Source of the DNA: Taxillus chinensis
Taxonomy: Eukaryota > Streptophyta > Magnoliopsida > Santalales > Loranthaceae
Assembly: GCA_023512835.1 (NCBI GenBank)
Contig: CM042092.1
Span: forward strand, 45,068,535-45,132,534
Reading direction: 5' to 3'
DNA length: 64,000 bases
Made by a program: the position numbers and the translations under genes. A model generated the notes under the pieces. It had not been told where the DNA came from, made no database searches, and saw only the letters and a list, made by a program, of their open reading frames with translations. Shown piece after piece: positions 55,759-64,000 of this stretch. Positions within the stretch are counted from its first letter, which is position 1; each line of letters opens with the position of its first letter.

Positions 55759-58705
55759 TATCATCACTAGTTTTCGTCCGGGCCCGTTTGGGGTGAGCCC
55801 AAACTAGACCCATGGTGAGAAATTTAGAGTCGCCACCAACTATTTTTGGGGTACAGTTGGATACCCTCTACTTTAAGTAGTTTAAAGTGTGTGGTCCGCG
55901 TTATCAGAGAAGGGTTCGGGAGTTGGTTACGTGTAGGGAAGGATTAGTACCCCTACAACGCCCTTTCGGTATCTAATTTAGGAGGAGGAGGAGGTTTTTC
56001 TTTTATTTGTACTGCCATGAATGGGTTAAACTTCCTAAAAGTCTATGATTTTTATTTGGCTAAGTTATTTGTTAAAATTATGGTTAAAGTGGATTTATCC
56101 TAACTTCCTAAAGGGAATCCTAAAAATTTTGGGTTTTTGTTTGAAGTGAAGGATGAGATCGTAGGGATTGGTTTTGGTTTTTGGTTTTGCTCTTGGAAAT
56201 TGAAGTCCTAAATTTTTTTTTTATTTTTTCCTCTTTTTTTTGGTTTGGGTTAAAACATTTTTTTTTCATGTTTGTCTTATTATTATTTTTTTGTTTTTTT
56301 TGTTTTTTGTTTTTGGTTTTTGTTTTTTGTTTTTTTTGTTTTTGTTTTTGTTTTTTGTTTTTTTTAGGCTTTAAAACATAGAAACGTTTTTTGTTAGTTT
56401 TTGTTTTGTTTTTGGTTTTGTTTTTTTTCTTTTTGTTTGGAAGACATTTTGGAAAACATTTTATTAAAATATTTTCAAAACATGTTGTTGAAGAGATTTT
56501 GAAAACATTTTATTGCAAAACGTTTTGGTTTTTTTTTGTTGGTTTTTTTGCTTGTTTGTTTGTTTGTTTGTTTTTTTAGGAGACGTTTCTTGAAAGCATT
56601 TTGAAAATTATTTATTGAAAACGTTTTAGAAAATATTTTTGTGGAAAACATTTTGTTATTCTTTTTTGTGTTTTTTTTAGCTTCGAGCCTAAATCTATGC
56701 GTTTCAACGATTGAAAATACATATATATCAAAATAGGTGTGGAGTGTGTGAGTGTGACATCCACAAAATAAAAAATAAAATTACTCTTTCTTTCTTTTCT
56801 TTTTTTTCATCTTCTCCCTTTGCTCTCTCCTTTTTCCTTTTTTGTTTTTCTTTTCTTTTTACTATACTTTACATATTACAACACACACATAGGAAGAAAT
56901 ACAGGAAAATACAATGAAAAAGGCTGAAAAGCAATTACATCAAATATAGATGAGCTAAAAAACGAAAACTAGAAAAATGCTAAAAAAAACAATTACATCA
57001 AATATAGATACAAATAAGCTGAAAAATAAATAAATAAATGAACAAAGAAATAGATGCAAAGTGAACTGACTTTGGCTTTGGATTGGGACTCCGGCAGTGA
57101 TATCGTTAGCGGGAGGATGAATCTCCAAAGGTTGGCCGATTGGACTTGGGCTGAAGGTTGAATGCCACTGGTTGGAGCTGCAAAATCTGTGTCTCTTTTT
57201 TTTGGATTTGATTTTCTGATTTTGGTATTGTTGCTGAAAAGAAAAGAAAACAGAACTGGGGGACTAAAAATGGTGTTTCAGAATTTCTGGGTTTGAAATG
57301 GGGGAGAGTGTATGTATGAATGCTGGCAAAGTGAAGAGAGAAGTGAGGGGAAAAGGAAAGAAAACGAATTCGGATTGTATGTTTTTTTTGGAAGGCAGGA
57401 GTTGGGCGATTTTAGGATGGAAAGGCAGCAAATCTCTTTTTTTGTTCTGGTAGAATATCCTTTCTCTTTCTCTCCGTTTTCTTCTCTCTTTTTTTCTAGC
57501 GTGATCCTCTTTCTTTTTTGGGACTAAACTTTTTTTTTCCTCAACGAACCAACGCCCCAATCTCCCCTCTTTTTTCAACGAACCCCCAGCCTCTCTCTGT
57601 GCAGGAACGGAAGACTGCATCTTAAAGGGCTGCAGAAAGTTTTTTGGCAGCATTTAATGCTGCATTATTGATTTCCCTATTTTCATCCAGGTCTTCTGCA
57701 ATTTGTCGGGTGGTCTGGCGATTTGCAGCTTGTGATTGCCCTTTTTTAATGTTTTTGTTTAGCACATGTGACCGACAAGTATTCAGAAATAATGCTTTGT
57801 CAGGTGGCCAGTGCATAAAACAAGCCTCGTGAACGACCAGCGAAAAAAAATAAGCCAGCAAGGAAGTGCCAATGAAAAAACAAAAAAAATGCCAACCAGC
57901 GAAGGTCAAGGGGTCAGAGGGTCAAAGTGTCGGCAGGTTGGAGTGTTGGCAAGTTGAAGTGTCGGCAGGGTCGAAGCTTCGGTGGGTCGAAATTTCGGTG
58001 AGGCAAAAGTCAACGGTCAACGGGTCAAAGTGTCGCCAGGTCGAAGGTCAACGGTCAACGAGTGGAAGGCTTACAGGCATCCGGGTCAAGGTTCGAAGGT
58101 CGAAGTGTCGGCAGGTTTATAGGCTTCGAGTGTCTAGGGTCGAAGGTCGAAGTGTCGGCAGGTCAATGGTCAACGGGTCGAAGGTTCGTAGGCAAGGCGT
58201 CGTAAGTCGCGGGTCGAAATGTCGACAGCGAGGCTTCGAGGAACAACGGTCAAAGGGTCAAATGGTCGGAGTGTTGGCAGCGGGGCTTCGAGGCTTCGAG
58301 TCTTTGAGGCTTTGAGGCTTCAAGGCTTCGAGGCTTCGGGGCTTCGAGGCTTCGAGGCTTCGGCTTTGGGGCTTCAAGGCTCCGAAGGTCAACGGGTCGA
58401 AGTGTCGGCAGGTCAACGGTCAATGGTCAACGGTCAACCCCGAAGTTTTTTTTTTTTTTTAAAATTGTTTTGGCCATAACTTTTTCATTTTAAGTCCGAT
58501 TTGAGCTCGGTCAAGTGTGTTGGTCTCCAATTTTCATCCTCTATCACCTGGTGTTGGTCTTGGGGGGCTTCAAGGACTTGTAGCAGAAACCATTCCTTGG
58601 AAGTATGGGATCATTGTGAACCTGCTCAACAAGGTATATGGCATAGGCAGAAAGGTATATCAAATGGGGTTAGTATGTCTAACCCGGACAAAATGGGGTC
58701 CAACA
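55759..58705 (-). mobile_element. 3' LTR of the second Tat element (2947 bp)
   Basis: Plus strand TATCATCACTAGTTTTCG (first TG changed to TA) to GGGGTCCAACA, next to a polypurine tract. The first 300 bp are the inverted match of 340-567. T-rich runs at 56200-56680 and a CT-rich stretch at 56790-56860 recall the first Tat LTR. A word array lies at 57900-58440. Confidence 0.88.
57900..58440. repeat. GGTCGAAG / GGTCAACG / GGCTTCGA word array
   Basis: More than 40 variants of GGTCAACGGTCAACGGGTCG, GGTCGAAGTGTCGGCAGG and GAGGCTTCGAGGCTTCG fill 540 bp close to the LTR start in element orientation. Confidence 0.85.
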
Positions 58706-58720
58706 GCTGCCCCTCTTTGT
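58706..58720 (-). other. Polypurine tract of second Tat element
   Basis: Minus strand ACAAAGAGGGGCAGC directly before TGTTGGACC, same as 15405-15419. Confidence 0.85.
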
Positions 58721-58909
58721 GCATTGTTTGTATACAAACAGTGTACAAAGATAAAAGGGAGTCATTTTGGACGGGTTGGAGCACTTACCTGACTTACCTA
58801 GAGGAAGAAGTACGATGGTTGGGTCTGTCGCCGAGAGGGAAAAGAGGCTTCACAGGCCGGTGGACTTGGATAATACTTTGATGAGGTATCTAAGGCCGCT
58901 TGATACTGG

Positions 58910-59625
58910 AGATTGAAAGCCTACAACAATGACTGGCTTGAACTAGAAAAGAGAAAAGGCCCACAACAATGATGGGTGTGAACTAAAAACTGAAAGGCCC
59001 ACAGTAATGATAGGCTTGAACTAGAAAATGGAAAAATTGAAAGGCCCACAGCAACGATAGGCTCGAATTGAAAATGGATAGCCCACAGCAATGATAGGCT
59101 TAAAGTGAAAATGGAAAAATTGAAAGGCCCACAGCAACGATAGGCTCGAATTGAAAATGGATAGCCCACGGCAATGATAAGCTTAAAGTGAAAACGGAAA
59201 AGCCCACAGCAACGATAGGCTTAAAGTGAAAATGGAAAAGTTGAAAGGCCCACAGCAACGATAGGCTCGAATTGAAAATGGATAGCCCACAGCAACGATA
59301 GGCTTAAAGTGAAAACGGAAAAGCCCACAGCAACGATAGGCTTAAAGTGAAAATGGAAAAATTGAAAGGCCCACAACAACGATAGGCTTAAACTGAAAAA
59401 TGAAATGCCCACTGCAACGATAGGCTTGAATTGAAAATGGAAAGCCCACAACAATGATAGGCTTAAATTAAAAATGGAAAAGCCCACAGCAACGTTAGGC
59501 TTAAACTGAAAAATGGAAAGCCCACAGCAACGATAGGCTTGAAGTGAAGATAGAAAGCCCACAGCAATGTTAGGCTTGAATTGACAATGGAAAGCCCACA
59601 TCAACGATAAGCTTGAATTGGAAAG
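58910..59625 (-). repeat. 36-60-bp tandem repeats in Tat 3' region
   Basis: About 16 copies of AGCCCACAGCAACGATAGGCTTAAA-like units separated by GTGAAAATGGAAA, some extended by AATTGAAAGG. Together they occupy the same place as the 132-bp repeats of the first Tat element, with unrelated sequence. Confidence 0.9.
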
Positions 59626-60794
59626 ACTTGTTGGAGACATCAATTGGTATTTGGGGAAATGCTTTTAAGGAATTGGTGAGTTTGGGAAGTAACCCAATTT
59701 AAGCTCCCTCTACGAGTTCACTCAAGGAGATCGCTCTACGAGGTGACCCAAAATGGGAAAAGTTTGTCAATTGCCAAAAGGATGCGTTTAGAGCTTGGGG
59801 AAATTGCAAGGGAAGAGGTGTACAGTTGAACAAAGAAAGCTAGGATAGCTTGATGAGAAGCTTGCCGAGTATGAGCTCTTAGGATCTTCAGAGACGGCAA
59901 CATTCCTGAAATTGCAGAGTATGCTGAATGCACACAAATGATGCATAGAATGCAATGTGATGTATGCGGGGATGCATAAACCTGTATGGCTAATAACCCA
60001 ATATGTGTTGAGGGTTCATCTCCCAGCTGCTGGAGAGTTTAGATGACATCCAATTTGTTGGGGAACAATGTTCTCTTTAGATGGAGAGTCCGTTCTGTCT
60101 TTGCTGGGGAACTCTCTTTTGTGCATGAAGGGTCTGTTAAATTGAACTTCGCCATATTAGGGAGCTTGACTTGACGGCTTCTCTGGGGACAGTGATATTT
60201 TGTGGAGATATGAGTACTCCGAGTTGGGGGCCTTAAGTTGTTTGGGGATTTTGAGCTTGGCCCTACTCATAAGGCAATGCTAGAAGAGCTTACTGGGGAT
60301 TTAAGATGTTCTATTTAAATGTGAAATGAAGACGATGTAACATGATTAAAGAGATAAAAAAAGATTTTTGCTGGTTTAATTCCACAAAACATATTTATAT
60401 CATAAAAAGTGTCCTATTATTATAATCTGATAAACAGAATCACAAGTCTTTAAAAGTATAATGTACAAATTTGATTCGAGTGTGCCGCAAGTTTGACCAA
60501 GTCTTCCACTATTTGCAGCCGCTATTTTTGGATGATGTTGTCTCTACTGCTTGCAACGGACCCTATTTGTTGTGGTCCTGATCCTTTCAGATTCTGACTG
60601 ATTTCACCCTTCCAGATTGATTGTTGGCTTTGTATTTTACCCTTGATGCCCTTTCAGGTTTTCACCAAGTTCGCCCTTGTTTTTTTTTTCTTTTGTCTTT
60701 TGTTGGAGCTTTGTATTTTACCCTTGGTGCCCTTTCGGGTTTTCACCAAGTCCGCTAATTATAGGGATGAGAATCTTGTGGGGAGGTATGAGAG
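59626..60794 (-). mobile_element. 3' untranslated region of second Tat element
   Basis: No gene seen. Contains CTGGGGA-type words (60010-60290) and two copies of a TTTTACCCTTG(A/G)TGCCCTTTC(A/G)GGTTTTCACC block (about 60635 and 60718), also found near 18480 in the first Tat element. Confidence 0.75.
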
Positions 60795-63700
60795 TTAAGC
60801 ATAAAACTTTTTGACGGCGTCGCTATTCACTGGATTAGGAAGCTCGTCTCCGTCCATTTTGGCAAGGATCAATGCGCCTCCCGAGAATGCTTTTTTCACA
60901 ACATATGGGCCTTCATAATTGGGAGTCCACTTGCCTCTATGGTCATGTTGAATTGGTAAGATCTTCTTAAGGACAAGATCACCCTCTTGAAAGCTTCTGG
61001 GCTTCACCTTTTTATTGTAACTGTTCATCATTCTCTGTTGGTATAGCTGTCCTCTGCAAACTCCTGCCAGGCGCTAGCCCTAAATTAAATTCAACTGCTC
61101 ATAACGACTTTGAGCCCATTCTGCTTCTTCGAGCTGAGTATCCTTAAGTACTCGGAGGGAAGGTATCTCCAATTCGACCGGTAGAACTGCTTCCATGCCG
61201 TAGACCAAAGAAAATGGAGTTGCCCCGGTCGATGTACGCACTAAGGTACGATAAGCATGCAAAGCGTATGGTAGCTTCTCGTGCCAATCTTTTTATGTTT
61301 CAGTCTTTTTTCTGATAATGTTCTTGATGTTCTTGTTGGCCACCTCGACTGCTCCATTCATCTTTGGGCGATAGGGGGTCGAGTTGCGGTGTTGAATTTT
61401 GTATGTCTCACACAACCTCCCTATCATTCAACTGTTCAAATTGGCAGCATTGTCCATTATGATCTGCTCGGGAAGCCCATATCGGCATATGATGTTGTTC
61501 CGCATAAATCGAAGTACCACCGCCTGTGTGACATTAGCATATGATGCTGCTTCCACCCACTTGGTGAAGTAATCAATGGCTACCAAAATGAAACGATGAC
61601 CATTAGAAGCTTTTGCAGATATTGGTCCGATAACGTCAATGCCCCAAAGTGAGAACGGCCACGGGGAAACCATCACGTGTAGTTTGGACGGCGGTACTTG
61701 GATCTCATCGCCATAAATTTAACACTTGAGGCATTTGCGCACATATTCAATGCAATCTTTTTCCATGGTGACCCAATAATAGCCCATTCGCATGATTTGT
61801 CTTGTTAATGCATGTCCGTTTGCATGTGAACCGCATTCCCCTTCGTGCACTTCTTTCATTATTTGTGTCGATTCTTGTTTTGCCACACACCGCAATAACA
61901 CCATGTCATCGTTTCTCTTGTATAGAATCGAGCGATCAAGATAATAGTTGGAGGCTGACCTTCGGATATTTCTTTTATCAGACTTAGAGGCCTCAACTGG
62001 ATATTCTTGTTTAAGCAAGTATTGTCTGATATCATTGTACCAGGGCTTTTCTTCGATATTTTCGTCAATGGCCATGCAATGTGCAGGAGCATCTTGTATG
62101 TGGATATCAAAAGACTGAACTTCCAACTTTTTGTCTAGCCAAAGGAGGGAGGCTAGAGTTGCCAGCGCGTCAGGGAGCTGATTGTATTCCCTGGGCATAT
62201 GCTCCAATGTGATGTCTTCGAATTGCTCGGCTAACTCTACAACGTGCTTCCGATATGGGATTAATTTGTGGTTTCGAGTCTCCCATTCACCCCTTACTTG
62301 AAAAATGATGAGTGCTGAATCGCCGAACACTCGTAATTTTTTGATTCCTTTGTTAATGGCTTCTTGAAGTCCCATCACACAAGCCTCATATTCTGCTACA
62401 TTGTTTGTACAAGGGAAGGTTAGCTTTGCCGCCATGGGAAAATGTTCGCCTTTTGGGGATATCAGGATAGCCCCAACACCGTGACCTAAAAGACTGGAGG
62501 CTCCATCGAACCACATCGTCCATATGTCTGATACTTCGGCCGAAATGATGTTGATGTGCTCATCTGGGAAGCCAATAGTCATGGGCTCAAAGTTTTCCAG
62601 CGCTCTATCTTCCAGATAATCGGCTATCGCACTTCCTTTTATGGCTTTTTGAGGTACGTAGATGATATCGTACTCCGATAGGATCAACTGCCACTTGGCG
62701 ATTCTTCCATAAATGGATGGCTTTTCCAAGAGATATTTGAGCGGATCATGCCTTGAAATCAGCCAAGTAGTATGATAAAGAGTGTATTGCCTCAATCTTC
62801 TTGTTATCCAAACAAGAGCACAGCACGTCTTCTCCAAGGGTGTGTAGTTTTCTTCATTAATGGTGAACTTCTTGCTGAGGTAATAAATGGCCTGCTCCTT
62901 CTTGCCTGTAGAATCGTGTTGCCCCAAGAACCAACCCATCGCTGACTCCTGTACGGTCAAGTATAAGATCAGAAGTCTATCCGGTACTGGTGGGACCAAA
63001 ATAGGTGGATTAGACAGGTATTGTTTGATCTTGTCAAAAGATTCTTGACACTTGTCATTCCAAATTTCGGGGTTGTTCTTCCGTAAAGTCTTGAAAATGG
63101 GTTCGCATGTGGCTGTTAATTGGGAAATAAATCGGGCAATATAATTCAGTCGCCCTAGGAATCCTCTAACCTCCTTGATGGTCCGTGGTGGCGGCATCTC
63201 TTGGATAGCTCGAACTTTATCTGGATCGATTTCGACTCCTTTTTGGCTCACAATGAAACCCAACAGTTTTCCCGACATGGCTCCGAAAGTGCACTTTTCG
63301 GGGTTCAATTTCAGCTGATATTTCCGTCGCCTATTGAAAAGCTTGTGGAGTACTTCGATATGATCTTCAGTGCTTCGTGATTTGGCTATCATGTCGTCCA
63401 CATATACTTCGATTTCCTTATGCATCATGTCATGGAATAGGGTCACCATGGCTCGCTGATAAGTTGCCCTTGCGTTCCTCAGACCAAAAGGCATCACATT
63501 ATAGCATAAAGTGCCCCAAAGTGTTGTGAATGTGGTCCTCTCTTTGTGTTCGGGGGCCATACGAATTTGATTATAGCCCGAGAAACCATCCATGAATGAG
63601 AATAGGGCGTGTTTTGCTATATTATCCACTAAGATATCAATATGAGGAAGAGGGAAGTTGTCTTTCGGACTGGCCCAATTCAGATCTCTATAATCGATAC

Positions 63701-63998
63701 ACATACGTACTTTGCCTCCTTTTTTCGGTACTGGTACAACATTGGACACCCATTTTGGATAATGGGAGACACTTAGGAAACCTGCATCCCATTGCTTTTT
63801 GACTTCTTCTTTAATCTTCAGTATCATCTCTGGTCTCATTCTTCTCAATTTCTGCTGAACTGGCTTGCATTCCGGCCTCACTGGTATGTGATGTTGCACT
63901 ATGTCTGTGTCTAATCCTGACATATCTTGATACGACCATGCAAAAACATCTATGTAGCTCCTTAACAGCTCAATTAATTGCTTCTTGATGTTGGTAGC
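60795..63998 (-). pseudogene. pol: Tat-lineage Pol with dual RNase H, near intact
   Basis: One frame open from the window edge to the stop at 60795, broken by stops at 61719, 61428, about 61294 and two near 61075; no frameshift. RT (residues counted from the Met at 63923): CIDYRDLNWASPKDNFPLPH, MPFGLRNA, YVDDMIAKS (174-177). First RNase H from about 310, degenerate. Second, archaeal-type RNase H: WFDGASSLLGHGVGAIL (from about 468), NNVAEYEACVMGL, VFGDSALII; this extra domain is diagnostic for the Tat/Ogre lineage. Integrase: zinc region ending CLKC, WGIDVIGP, DYFTKWVEA, IMDNAAN, NGAVEVANK, then a C-terminal KWTPNYEGPYVVKKAFSGGALIL. The N-terminal part (gag, protease) lies outside the window. 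Its relatives would be the likely source of enzymes for the pol-less Tat element at 11416-43493. Confidence 0.94.
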
Positions 63999-64000
63999 TA

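Noticed and set aside
58910..59625. CRISPR-like repeat array
   Set aside because: Repeats are variable, spacers are not unique, and the setting is a plant retroelement.

Overview
This looks like repeat-dense nuclear DNA from a flowering plant, probably a woody eudicot; the exact taxon cannot be read from it. I found no ordinary host gene, tRNA, rRNA or CRISPR array. Almost everything is LTR retrotransposon, nested several layers deep, and most layers can be dated relative to each other by 5-bp target-site duplications (TSDs) that I could read directly.

Layout. 1-567 is the end of a long Tat-type LTR. 568-4069 is the interior of a probable Sirevirus (Ty1/copia), interrupted by a solo LTR (907-2875, TSD ACCTC), and ends in the first codons of an accessory gene. 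4070-6800 is an Athila-type LTR, primer-binding site and gag (Ty3/gypsy, + strand). 6812-11410 and 43494-44063 are the two halves of a minus-strand Athila-type element: end of pol, promoter, then an accessory gene with a plant-transposon domain and a Ulp1 (C48) protease. A GC-rich block of unknown origin (about 7050-9384) lies in its 3' part. That gene is split by a 32-kb composite insertion (11416-43493, TSD AAGGG). The insertion is a minus-strand Tat-lineage element with gag but no pol, which itself carries a three-LTR TRIM (16259-17013, TSD CAGAG), a solo LTR (20904-23726, TSD CCTAC), a minus-strand Sirevirus with its own accessory gene (27511-about 36284, holding a solo Tekay-like LTR with TSD GGCTG) and a Tekay chromovirus (about 36285-42986). 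To the right, 44064-51810 is a plus-strand Sirevirus with a third accessory gene and a 3' LTR that hosts a 3.3-kb solo Tat LTR (48368-51696, TSD GTAAT). This Sirevirus sits in a decayed minus-strand copia polyprotein (51811-55597), which also contains a solo LTR (51851-54371, TSD CCTGT). 55598-64000 is a Sirevirus LTR end interrupted by a second Tat element with long 3' LTR, 3' tandem repeats and a nearly intact pol with two RNase H domains.

Most notable point: the same accessory cassette (own TATA box, plant-transposon domain, Pro/Ala-rich linker with coiled coil, Ulp1 protease with His/Asp/Cys triad) occurs three times, plus one 5' fragment, always between pol and the 3' LTR. It occurs in both a Ty3/gypsy (Athila-like) and a Ty1/copia (Sirevirus-like) setting. 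The copies are divergent, so this is not one recent duplication. All copies are now broken, mostly by nonsense mutations. The Tekay, Tat and Athila-linked genes are disabled almost only by in-frame stops, while frames are otherwise kept.
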